8,112 bases of DNA, taken from positions 1 through 8,112 of the forward strand of contig DXZU01000005.1 in assembly GCA_019419525.1 (NCBI GenBank), in the 5' to 3' direction. Positions 1 to 5,571 of this stretch are shown one piece after another; position 1 is the first letter of the stretch; each line of letters opens with the position of its first letter. Made by a program: the position numbers and the translations under genes. This stretch comes from Collinsella sp. (lineage in GTDB: Bacteria; Actinomycetota; Coriobacteriia; Coriobacteriales; Coriobacteriaceae). Below the pieces are notes generated by a model that did not search any database, was not told the DNA's origin, and worked only from the letters and a program-made list of their open reading frames with translations.

Positions 1-1
1 T

Positions 2-193
2 CCGGTCGAAGTTAAACTCAGCTCCGCTCAAATCGAAGAGGCGTCTGACAGCCTTATTGCTGTCGAGAAGCGTATGGTTGCCGCCGGAAACAACCCGCCG
101 GTTTCGAAAGTCGTAATCATTGGATTTGGTTCACAAGCCTATGTCACTGACCGCGGCGTCCAAGTTGTTCCGCTGGATGTGCTCGCGCCGTAG
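2..193 (+). CDS. C-terminal fragment of a probable DUF4143-type AAA ATPase
   Basis: This is the last 63 codons of a gene that begins left of the window and stops at TAG 191-193. The visible part starts V-E-V-K-L, runs through a helix (IEEASDSLIAVEKRM), then a beta strand (KVVIIGFGS), and ends GVQVVPLDVLAP. That layout (a 'VEVKLS' nuclease-like strand, a helix, 'VxIIGxG', and a closing 'dGVxVVPLxxLxP') resembles the C-terminal domain of DUF4143 ATP-binding proteins, which carry an N-terminal AAA domain. No nucleotide-binding motif is in view, so the call rests only on the tail. The stretch looks less GC-rich than the genes to its right, which fits the accessory nature of this family but proves nothing. 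The gene converges on the phospho-beta-glucosidase gene and ends 29 bases before a shared hairpin. Confidence 0.6.
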   Translation, partial: PVEVKLSSAQIEEASDSLIAVEKRMVAAGNNPPVSKVVIIGFGSQAYVTDRGVQVVPLDVLAP

Positions 194-221
194 TGCAATT
201 GCAAGTTTTTACTTCTTTTAA

Positions 222-262
222 CAAGGCACCCGACGGGCATAGGCTGCTCGCCGGGCGCCTTG
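222..262 (-). terminator. Hairpin terminator of the GH1 gene, between convergent genes
   Basis: Bases 222-235 pair with 249-262 as a 14-bp stem around a 13-base loop. The two non-Watson-Crick positions (228/256 and 233/251) are A/C mismatches if transcribed from the plus strand but U/G wobbles from the minus strand. The RNA hairpin is therefore better formed in the minus-strand transcript, which arrives from the GH1 stop codon 28 bases away. The T-tract after it is weak on both strands (minus: TTGTTAAAAG), so efficiency is uncertain, and it may act in both directions. Confidence 0.55.
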
Positions 263-290
263 GTTAGGATGCTATTGCTGTTGAGAACGC

Positions 291-1721
291 CTAGGCCAAA
301 TCTTCGCCGTTGGTGGCGATAACCTTCTTGTACCAGTCAAAGCTCTTCTTCTTGGAACGCTTGAGGGTGCCGTTGCCGGCGTCGTCGCGGTCCACATAGA
401 TAAAGCCGTAGCGCTTGGACATCTCGCCCGTACCGGCCGAGACCAGGTCGATCGGGCCCCAGGTGGTGTAGCCCAGCAGGTCAACGCCGTCCTCGGTCAC
501 CGCATCGCGCATCGCGGCAATATGCTGACGCAGGAAGTCGATACGGTAGTCGTCGTTGATAGAACCATCCTCCTCGACAACATCCCTGGCACCCAGACCG
601 TTCTCAACCACAAACAGCGGCTTCTGATAACGGTCGTACAGGTCATTAAGGGTGATGCGGAAGCCCAGCGGATCGATGGCCCAGCCCCACTGGCTCTCCT
701 GCAGGTAGGGGTTCTTGGCGCCGGCGAAGGCGTTGCCCTGGGTGCGCTTGACATCGGGGTTGTCGGCACCGGCAGAGCAACGGGTGCTGTAGTAACTAAA
801 GCTGATGAAGTCGACGGTGTTGGCAGCCAGGACCTCGCGGTCCTCGTCGGTCATGCCCACATCGATGCCCAGGCGCTCGAGTTTCTTGACGGCATAGGCC
901 GGGTAGTAACCGCGGCTCTGGACGTCGACGAAGAAGTAATTGTCCTGGTTGTCAAGCTGAGCCTGGCGTACATCGCCCGGACGGCAGCTGTAGGGATAGT
1001 AGGTGCCCGCAGCGAGCATGCAGCCGATCTTGACCTCGGGGTCGATCTCGTGGGCGATCTTGGTTGCCCAAGCGCTGGCGACGAGCTCGTTGTGGGCGGC
1101 CAGGTACTCGACGGCTTCCTTGTTCTCGCCCTCCTCAAAGACCAGGCCGGCACCCATAAACGGCAGGTGAAGGATCATGTTGATCTCGTTGAAGGTGAGC
1201 CAGTACTTCACCAGGCCCCTGTAGCGGGTGAAGATCGTGGTCGCGAGGTTCTTGTAGAAGTCGATGAGCTTGCGGTTGCGCCAGCCGCCGTACTCCTTGA
1301 TGAGGTGGACGGGGCAGTCGAAGTGCGTGATGGTCACGAGCGGCTCGATGCCGTGCGCCTGGCACTCGCGGAACACGTCCTCGTAAAAGGCCAGGCCGGC
1401 CTCGTTGGGCTCGGCCTCGTCACCGTTGGGGAAGATACGGGTCCAGGCCAGGCTCATGCGGAAGGTCTTAAAGCCCATCTCGGCAAAGAGGGCAATGTCC
1501 TCCTTGTAGTGATGGTAGAAATCGATGCCGGTCTGCGCGGGATAGTAATAGCCGTCCTCGAAGTCGAGCATCTTGCGCTGGCCGGAGACCACCGCGTAAC
1601 GCTCCGGGCCGTGCGGCGCCACATCCACGTTGGCCAGGCCGCGACCGTCAACGTTGTACGCGCCCTCGCACTGGTTGGCAGCCGTCGCGCCGCCCCACAG
1701 GAAGTCATTACGGAAAGCCAT
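291..1721 (-). CDS. 6-phospho-beta-glucosidase, glycoside hydrolase family 1
   Basis: A cytoplasmic retaining glycosidase that hydrolyses phosphorylated beta-glucosides (such as cellobiose-6-phosphate or phosphorylated plant aryl glucosides) to glucose-6-phosphate plus aglycone or glucose. The 476 residues are full length for GH1. Visible landmarks are the N-terminal FLWGGATAANQCEGA (residues 7-21), THFD (132-135), the acid/base glutamate in TFNE (E179), and the nucleophile in VVENG (E373). WGPIDLVS (421-428) and GEMSKRYGFIYVD (432-444) follow. S428, K436 and Y438 match the Ser-Lys-Tyr phosphate-binding set of the 6-phospho enzymes, which separates it from plain beta-glucosidases. The protein has no signal peptide. 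The ATG is preceded by AAAGGA with a 7-base spacer (1729-1734) and a good promoter. No PTS permease or antiterminator is adjacent. The exact aglycone preference, and glucoside versus galactoside, cannot be read from sequence alone. Confidence 0.93.
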   Translation of the reverse strand: MAFRNDFLWGGATAANQCEGAYNVDGRGLANVDVAPHGPERYAVVSGQRKMLDFEDGYYYPAQTGIDFYHHYKEDIALFAEMGFKTFRMSLAWTRIFPNGDEAEPNEAGLAFYEDVFRECQAHGIEPLVTITHFDCPVHLIKEYGGWRNRKLIDFYKNLATTIFTRYRGLVKYWLTFNEINMILHLPFMGAGLVFEEGENKEAVEYLAAHNELVASAWATKIAHEIDPEVKIGCMLAAGTYYPYSCRPGDVRQAQLDNQDNYFFVDVQSRGYYPAYAVKKLERLGIDVGMTDEDREVLAANTVDFISFSYYSTRCSAGADNPDVKRTQGNAFAGAKNPYLQESQWGWAIDPLGFRITLNDLYDRYQKPLFVVENGLGARDVVEEDGSINDDYRIDFLRQHIAAMRDAVTEDGVDLLGYTTWGPIDLVSAGTGEMSKRYGFIYVDRDDAGNGTLKRSKKKSFDWYKKVIATNGEDLA

Positions 1722-1757
1722 GCATCGATCCTTTCACACGCTGTTTGTCGTGGCTTC

Positions 1758-1786
1758 AGTATCCCCGTAAGCAGCGCGCCACTCAA
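1758..1786 (-). promoter_or_regulatory. Probable sigma-70-type promoter of the GH1 gene
   Basis: On the minus strand, TTGAGT (1781-1786) and GATACT (1758-1763) are separated by exactly 17 bases. Each box matches the consensus at four of six positions. The implied start near 1751 gives a leader of about 30 bases containing the AAAGGA ribosome-binding site. No clear operator or antiterminator hairpin is seen in the leader. Confidence 0.55.
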
Positions 1787-1888
1787 CGGCAACGGCGCAG
1801 GTCGGCACTTCTTTTCGCGCACAGACGCCCGGCAGCCGCCCCCGTCTGACACTTTTTGATACCTGCCCGCCCAAACCGCCAACCACCA
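1787..1888. other. Intergenic stretch with no recognised feature
   Basis: This is the part of the 353-base gap between the GH1 and DUF4867 genes that lies upstream of the GH1 promoter. I see no reading frame with a ribosome-binding site, no strong hairpin and no clear operator. The rest of the gap holds the GH1 promoter and three inverted-repeat elements, listed separately. Confidence 0.5.
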
Positions 1889-1909
1889 CAAAGGGGACAG
1901 GCACCTTTG
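1889..1909. repeat. Short intergenic hairpin element
   Basis: CAAAGG (1889-1894) and CCTTTG (1904-1909) form a 6-bp stem around GGACAGGCA, and pairing can be extended outward past one mismatch (CA-C with G-CG). The core resembles a short 'GGGGACAGGCACCTTTG' type of intergenic sequence that I associate from memory with many bacterial genomes. I cannot confirm this without a search. It could be a REP-like mobile hairpin or part of a terminator, but no T-tract follows on either strand. Confidence 0.4.
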
Positions 1910-1925
1910 CGGCGGATTGGGCCCG

Positions 1926-1990
1926 GTTTGTCTCGATCTGTAACAGTTAGGCAGCCAAAACCGGGCCTGGTGTTACAGATCGAGATTTTT
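1926..1990. repeat. Inverted-repeat unit 1 of a tandem intergenic pair
   Basis: Bases 1931-1945 (TCTCGATCTGTAACA) are the perfect reverse complement of 1971-1985, with a 25-base spacer. Bases 1920-1929 are also the perfect reverse complement of 1958-1967, which lies inside the spacer. The two pairings interleave (arm order A-B-A'-B'), so they compete. ATTTTT follows the right arm on the plus strand, where no gene is being transcribed. The unit begins GTTTGTCT, as does unit 2 exactly 80 bases later. It is not coding. It looks like a genome-wide intergenic repeat or a 3'-end RNA element of the DUF4867 transcript. Confidence 0.75.
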
Positions 1991-2005
1991 CGGGCAGCCC
2001 CTTCA

Positions 2006-2065
2006 GTTTGTCTAAATCTGTAACAGGTAGAGACGATTTAGCCCGCTAGATGTTACAGATCGAGA
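2006..2065. repeat. Inverted-repeat unit 2 of a tandem intergenic pair
   Basis: Bases 2011-2025 (TCTAAATCTGTAACA) and 2051-2065 (TGTTACAGATCGAGA) pair at 13 of 15 positions with a 25-base spacer, the same 15-25-15 geometry as unit 1. The two mismatching bases of the left arm instead match an inner segment: 2012-2018 is the perfect reverse complement of 2035-2041, giving a competing 7-bp hairpin. The right arm is identical to that of unit 1. It starts 9 bases beyond the DUF4867 stop codon on the minus strand, so it would be the first structure in the 3' end of that mRNA. Confidence 0.75.
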
Positions 2066-2074
2066 TGGAAGATT

Positions 2075-2719
2075 CTAGTCGCAGGCGATGTCGAGGTTCT
2101 TGCCGACGAGGCCTACGTAGCCGCCTTCGGCTGCTTTGGGGCTGTCGGCGTGGCAGAGGACCCACTTGTCGGCCTTCCAGTAGCAGTAGCTGTCGCCGGC
2201 CGCGGGCATGTCGGCCGCCGCCTCGGGGCGCGGGCCGTTGGTACCCGCCGGCAGCGCAACCATCACTTGGAAGCCGCCGTCGTCGACCATGCAGGGCGTG
2301 TAGTGAAGCGTGGTGTTGAAGACCTCGACGACCTTGCCCGCCGGCACGCGGAACGCCTTGACGCACGCGGTGTCGAGCTTGCCGTCCTCGATCTCCCAGC
2401 GATGCGCCACGAGCAGGATAAAGTCGCGGGCGCCCAGGTTAAACTCGCTGGCGCGGTGATACTCCAGGCAGTTGAGGCGTGTGTTGTGGCCGTTGCACCA
2501 GCCGAGCTGGAAGGGGCGGCCGCCAAACATGAGAAAGCCCAGTTTGTCGGCATCCTTGACGCCCTCGAGCTCCGGCGCACTTGCTACGTACTTACTGCCC
2601 TCGGGGATGGGCGTGGCAGAGAGCGCCTCGAGCACGGGCGACGTGAGCACGGACGGAACGTTATCCCAAACGTTGCCATAGGATTTGAACTCGGGATCGT
2701 TGACAGAGTAGATATGCAT
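2075..2719 (-). CDS. DUF4867 family protein
   Basis: A 214-residue soluble protein of a conserved family without an assigned reaction. Recognisable family segments (numbered from the chosen ATG) are the GFLMFGGRPFQLGWCNGHN region (about 61-79), LNCLEYHRASEFNLGARDFILLVAH (about 82-106), the IEDGKLDTACVKAFRVPAGKVVEVF strand-rich block (about 109-133) and TTLHYTPC (about 136-143). Its shape (glycine turns between strands, conserved His and Glu) suggests a cupin-like beta barrel, perhaps a carbohydrate- or metabolite-acting enzyme, but this is inference. I chose the ATG at 2717-2719 because AGGAG (2725-2729) lies 5 bases before it. A GTG six bases upstream would overlap that ribosome-binding site. 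From memory, relatives occur near sugar-catabolism genes, and here it lies between luxS and a phospho-beta-glucosidase. Confidence 0.8.
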   Translation of the reverse strand: MHIYSVNDPEFKSYGNVWDNVPSVLTSPVLEALSATPIPEGSKYVASAPELEGVKDADKLGFLMFGGRPFQLGWCNGHNTRLNCLEYHRASEFNLGARDFILLVAHRWEIEDGKLDTACVKAFRVPAGKVVEVFNTTLHYTPCMVDDGGFQVMVALPAGTNGPRPEAAADMPAAGDSYCYWKADKWVLCHADSPKAAEGGYVGLVGKNLDIACD

Positions 2720-2724
2720 GTTCA

Positions 2725-2729
2725 CTCCT
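2725..2729 (-). promoter_or_regulatory. Ribosome-binding site that fixes the DUF4867 start
   Basis: AGGAG on the minus strand lies 5 bases before the ATG at 2719. The alternative GTG at 2723-2725 shares a base with this site and so cannot be its initiation codon. This shortens the protein by two residues compared with the longest reading. Confidence 0.8.
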
Positions 2730-2753
2730 GTTTGTAAATGTGACTATACGAAC

Positions 2754-2782
2754 ATTCTAGAACAAACATGAGCGATTTTGAA
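2754..2782 (-). promoter_or_regulatory. Candidate promoter of the DUF4867 gene with overlapping direct repeat
   Basis: On the minus strand, TTCAAA (2777-2782) and TAGAAT (2754-2759) are separated by 17 bases (four and five of six consensus matches). On the plus strand, GAACA occurs at 2750-2754 and again at 2760-2764, exactly 10 bases apart and flanking the -10 box. This may be a regulator site. The luxS terminator just upstream means this gene needs its own promoter. Confidence 0.45.
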
Positions 2783-2803
2783 CGCTCGTCCCGACCAATC
2801 AAC

Positions 2804-2834
2804 AAAAAGGCGCCCCCGCATAAGCGAAGGCGCC
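2804..2834 (-). terminator. Strong intrinsic terminator of luxS
   Basis: On the minus strand, GGCGCCTTCGC (2824-2834) pairs with GCGGGGGCGCC (2809-2819) as an 11-bp stem including two U/G wobbles. The loop is TTAT, and TTTTTG follows immediately (2803-2808). It begins about 30 bases after the luxS stop codon. This is the best-formed terminator in the window. Confidence 0.88.
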
Positions 2835-2863
2835 CAATGCGCTCGTTTTGGGCGATAAAGCTC

Positions 2864-3352
2864 TTATGCCTGCTGATAGTGCAGGTGCTTCTCATCGATA
2901 TCGGCCAGATCGCGGTCGAGGTAGCGGCGCGCGAGCCAGTTTGCCATGGGAAGGTTCTGGTCCAGGTAGTTACCGCACTCCTCGGGAGCGGCACCGGGGA
3001 CATCGCCCTCAAAGCCGGCGACAAACTCGAACAGTTCGCGCACGAGCGGCAAGATTTCCTCGCTCGTCAGCTCACCAAAGACAACCAGGTAAAAGCCCGT
3101 ACGGCAGCCCATGGGCCCAAAGTAGACAATGCGGCTCGACCACTCGGCATGATTGCGGAGGAACGTCGCGCCCAGGTGCTCGATGGTGTGGCACTCGGCC
3201 GTGTTCATGACCGGCTCTTTGTTGGGCGTGGTCAGGCGTAGGTCAAAGGTGGTGACGGCGGCGCCGGTCGCCGGATCGCGGTCGATGCGGCTCACGTACA
3301 CGCCGGGCTCAAGCAGCAGATGGTCAACGGAAAAGCTCGCGATGCGCTCCAT
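2864..3352 (-). CDS. luxS: S-ribosylhomocysteine lyase LuxS
   Basis: Cleaves S-ribosylhomocysteine to homocysteine and 4,5-dihydroxy-2,3-pentanedione, the precursor of autoinducer-2. It is part of the activated methyl cycle in the cytoplasm. The 162 residues are the usual LuxS length. The metal site is intact: H55 and H59 in HTIEH, and C126 in ECGNYLD. The catalytic residues E58 and C83 (in GPMGCRTGFY) are also present. The N-terminal SFSVDHLLLEPGVYVSR and the family's FDLRLTTPN segment are clear. The ATG is preceded by AGAGGA (3359-3364) with a 6-base spacer. The gene ends in a strong terminator and follows a 71-base palindrome that separates it from the nucleoside hydrolase gene. The usual partner enzyme, the adenosylhomocysteine nucleosidase Pfs, is not in the window. 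Confidence 0.97.
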   Translation of the reverse strand: MERIASFSVDHLLLEPGVYVSRIDRDPATGAAVTTFDLRLTTPNKEPVMNTAECHTIEHLGATFLRNHAEWSSRIVYFGPMGCRTGFYLVVFGELTSEEILPLVRELFEFVAGFEGDVPGAAPEECGNYLDQNLPMANWLARRYLDRDLADIDEKHLHYQQA

Positions 3353-3375
3353 GGCAGATCCTCTCGATAGTCAAA

Positions 3376-3446
3376 TTGGGACGGGGCTCTTTTAGCTGGT
3401 TCGAATGGTCGCACCAATCATACCAGTCAAAAAAGCCCCGTCCCAA
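3376..3446. repeat. Gapless 71-base palindrome between nucleoside hydrolase and luxS
   Basis: The whole stretch folds about a CGC loop (3410-3412) with arms of 34 bases and no gaps. Twenty-eight of 34 positions are Watson-Crick pairs. The outermost 13 bp are perfect (3376-3388 with 3434-3446), and inner blocks such as CTGGT with ACCAG also pair. Three of the six mismatches (3389/3433, 3394/3428, 3402/3420) become G/U wobbles in the minus-strand RNA, giving 31 of 34 there. No real T-tract follows the hairpin on the minus strand (AATTTG), so it is not a textbook terminator. It could be an RNA processing or attenuation structure, or a small mobile hairpin. Confidence 0.85.
3417..3446 (-). promoter_or_regulatory. 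Candidate extended -10 promoter of luxS inside the palindrome
   Basis: On the minus strand TATGAT (3417-3422) is preceded by TGG, giving an extended -10 element (TGnTATGAT). TTGGGA (3441-3446) lies 18 bases upstream. The expected start near 3410 falls in the loop of the palindrome, so such a transcript would carry only one arm. No better promoter lies between the palindrome and the luxS start. Confidence 0.4.
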
Positions 3447-3455
3447 AAAGACAAC

Positions 3456-4430
3456 TTAGCCAAGGACACGGGCCATACGGGCCTTGAACTCGGACAGGAA
3501 GCGCGGGGTATCGACGGTCAGCGCCACGAGTGTGCTCTTGTCGGGATCTGCCACGCGGCGCTCATCGCAGATGGTGCGGCCGCGATACTCACCCAGCAAG
3601 TCAACACGCAGGTTACAGCCGAGCGCACCCACGAGCGTGGGATCAATCGCCACGGCAACCGCCAGCGGATCGTGCAGCGCGCAGCCGCCCAGGTAGGACG
3701 CGTTCATCTCGTACGAACCAATGTAGTGCTCGACCATGCTCGCAAATGCGCAGCCGGCCATGGTTCCCGAACCCGTCCAGCCGGCAATGTCGCGGCGCGT
3801 GAGCACCACGCGATGCGTCACGTCCAGGCCCACCATGGTGAGCTTACGGCCCGAGCGCAGCACCGCGTCGGCTGCCTCGGGGTCGCTCGCCATGTTGGCC
3901 TCGGCGCCCGCGCTCACGTTACCGGGCACGGTAAGGGCGCCGCCCATCACGACCACGCGGCCGATGGACATCATCGCCGCCGCATCGCGCTCCAGGGCGA
4001 GCGCTAGGTTGGAGAGCGGGCCAGTCGCTACGTAGACCAGATCGGGACCATAGGTGCGCGCGGCATCGATCAGATAATCGACCGCAGCGTTGCCGTCGGC
4101 CGAGGTCGCCCCCACCGGCTCGTAGGGCGACGCGGGCACGCTCGCGCCGCCGATGCCGTTCTTGCCGTGAATGAGCGCGGTGGACGCCGGCGGCGTATAG
4201 GGCTCAGTCGCTTGCAGAGGACGGTCGGCACCCAGGTACACCGGCACCTCGGGACGGCCCAACAGGTCGAGCACCGCCAGGCAGTTGTGCGCCGACTGCT
4301 CGACGCGCACGTTGCCAAAGCATGTGGTGATGCCCACGAGCTCCACCTCGGGGCTCGCGATGGCATAGGCAAGCGCCATCGCATCGTCCACACCCATATC
4401 CAGATCAAGGATCAGCTTCTTGGTTGCCAT
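3456..4430 (-). CDS. Inosine-uridine-type ribonucleoside hydrolase
   Basis: A cytoplasmic calcium-dependent enzyme that splits the N-glycosidic bond of ribonucleosides, giving free base and ribose. The 324 residues fit the IUNH/Rih family. The N-terminal LDLDMGVDDAMAL carries the metal and catalytic aspartates (D9, D11, D15, D16). Other family marks are HGKNGIGG (88-95), VATGPLSNLA (134-143, calcium-binding T136), VVMGGA (160-165), AEANMASDPEAA (177-188) and CALHDPLAV (250-258, with H253 and D254). The family usually has proline where M12 stands (DxDPG), a mild deviation; all charged residues are kept. The ATG is preceded by GGAG (4438-4441) with a 7-base spacer. It lies 27 bases after ribokinase on the same strand, so the two are almost certainly co-transcribed. 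Purine versus pyrimidine preference cannot be decided here. Confidence 0.93.
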   Translation of the reverse strand: MATKKLILDLDMGVDDAMALAYAIASPEVELVGITTCFGNVRVEQSAHNCLAVLDLLGRPEVPVYLGADRPLQATEPYTPPASTALIHGKNGIGGASVPASPYEPVGATSADGNAAVDYLIDAARTYGPDLVYVATGPLSNLALALERDAAAMMSIGRVVVMGGALTVPGNVSAGAEANMASDPEAADAVLRSGRKLTMVGLDVTHRVVLTRRDIAGWTGSGTMAGCAFASMVEHYIGSYEMNASYLGGCALHDPLAVAVAIDPTLVGALGCNLRVDLLGEYRGRTICDERRVADPDKSTLVALTVDTPRFLSEFKARMARVLG

Positions 4431-4457
4431 TGTTTTACTCCGCTTCTCCGTCTTGTA

Positions 4458-5429
4458 CTAATCGTCTAAACCAAACATGCGCCCAACTTCGGCACGCGTG
4501 GGAATCGACTGCTGCGCGCCCAAACGCGACACCGTCACCGCCGAGGCACGGGCGCCGGCGGCCATGCATTCAAAGAGCGGCAGGCCCTCCAGGCGAGCCG
4601 CCGCAAGCGCACCAATAAACGTATCGCCCGCGGCCGTCGTATCGACCACCGCGCACGAAAGTGCCGGCATGCGCAGCAGCTCACCGTCATCGCCAAATGC
4701 AACTGAGCCGGCACCGCCTAGCGTGATGACCGCAGCCCCGGCGCCCTTGTCGAGCAGCGCATTGAGCGCGGCGACGCAACTCGCATCATCCGTGGGCAGA
4801 ATGCCCGTCAGCACCTGGCACTCGGTCTCGTTGGGGCAGACCAGGTCGACCGCAGGCCAGACCTCCGCAGGCAGCTCGCAGGCGGGCGCTGGATTAAAGA
4901 CCGTATAGAACCCCAGCTCGTGAGCGCAAACAAGCGCCTCGGCCGTCGCCACAAGGTCACATTCGCCCTGGGCGATAAAGACGCTTCCGGCAGCCGGGGC
5001 AATCTCGCTGGCGTCGCCGTCGAGCTCATGGGCCACCAGACGCCTCAACGCGCAGGCAACGTCCGCGCCCGCAAGCGCATGGTTGGCGCCCGGTGACAGT
5101 ATGATGCGGTTGTCGCCCTCGCAGCGAATGATAGTCGCGGTGCCGGTCTCCACGTCATCGCGAAGCGCCACGAACTCAACACTCACGCCGGCATCCTGGA
5201 GCCCCGCCACAAGCGCATCGCCAAAGGTATCACGTCCAACAGCGCCGATCATGCATGTGCGCGCACCCATGCGCGCGGCGGCAACGGCCTGGTTAGCGCC
5301 CTTACCGCCGGCGTTGGTGATAAACCCGCTGCCGCCGACGGTCTCGCCCGCACGCGGCATGCGCTCGCACGCCACCGAAAGGTCCATGTTCATGCTGCCG
5401 AACACCGCAATGATGTCGCGATCTGCCAT
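4458..5429 (-). CDS. rbsK: Ribokinase
   Basis: Phosphorylates D-ribose with ATP to ribose-5-phosphate for the pentose phosphate pathway and nucleotide synthesis. It belongs to the PfkB/ribokinase family. Numbered from the chosen start (323 residues), it shows GSMNMDLSV (12-20) for sugar binding, AGGKGANQAVAAARMG (40-55), GAVGRDTFG (62-70), NPAP (179-182), NETE (200-203) and DTTAAGDTFIGALA (263-276). D269 is the catalytic base. The AAGD form is, as I recall, the one found in E. coli RbsK, which favours ribokinase over other PfkB sugar kinases. The ATG at 5427-5429 has a perfect AGGAGG 5 bases upstream. A start 33 bases further upstream lacks one and would add 11 residues without family similarity. 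It is the first gene of an operon with the nucleoside hydrolase and is divergent from the acyltransferase. Confidence 0.93.
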   Translation of the reverse strand: MADRDIIAVFGSMNMDLSVACERMPRAGETVGGSGFITNAGGKGANQAVAAARMGARTCMIGAVGRDTFGDALVAGLQDAGVSVEFVALRDDVETGTATIIRCEGDNRIILSPGANHALAGADVACALRRLVAHELDGDASEIAPAAGSVFIAQGECDLVATAEALVCAHELGFYTVFNPAPACELPAEVWPAVDLVCPNETECQVLTGILPTDDASCVAALNALLDKGAGAAVITLGGAGSVAFGDDGELLRMPALSCAVVDTTAAGDTFIGALAAARLEGLPLFECMAAGARASAVTVSRLGAQQSIPTRAEVGRMFGLDD

Positions 5430-5434
5430 GGAAA

Positions 5435-5440
5435 CCTCCT
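5435..5440 (-). promoter_or_regulatory. Consensus ribosome-binding site that fixes the ribokinase start
   Basis: AGGAGG on the minus strand lies 5 bases before the ATG at 5429. It is the strongest ribosome-binding site in the window and rules out the longer in-frame start at 5462. Confidence 0.9.
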
Positions 5441-5571
5441 CATCTGCGGGCCTTATGCCCACCGTCGACCATCGATTGTGCGCCCTCGCACCCCCTATAA
5501 CTTTAGTTCACTTTGATGTGGACGCACGCTTGAGCTTGCGCCAGCAGCAAGCATTCACAGGAGCAGGCAGC

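Noticed and set aside
522..1859. A 445-codon plus-strand frame opposite the phospho-beta-glucosidase
   Set aside because: It is antisense to a gene with all GH1 motifs. Its Val/Leu/Asp-rich composition is what GC-biased codons give on the opposite strand, and no domain or ribosome-binding site is seen.
1926..2065. A CRISPR-like array
   Set aside because: There are only two units, each an inverted repeat with its own internal spacer, rather than direct repeats separated by unique spacers, and no cas gene is present.
2720..2725. A GTG start for the DUF4867 gene at 2725
   Set aside because: It overlaps the AGGAG ribosome-binding site; the ATG six bases downstream has a correct 5-base spacing.
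2750..2768. A LexA/SOS box at the DUF4867 promoter
   Set aside because: The half-sites are direct (GAACA...GAACA) rather than the inverted GAAC...GTTC pattern, so it does not fit a Gram-positive LexA operator.
3376..3446. A standard Rho-independent terminator of the nucleoside hydrolase gene
   Set aside because: The stem is far longer than usual and is followed on the minus strand by AATTTGAC rather than a U-tract. The T-run next to the stem lies inside the palindrome.
5430..5462. A longer ribokinase N-terminus starting at 5462
   Set aside because: The added residues do not belong to the ribokinase fold, and the AGGAGG at 5435-5440 lies inside this stretch, properly placed for the ATG at 5429.
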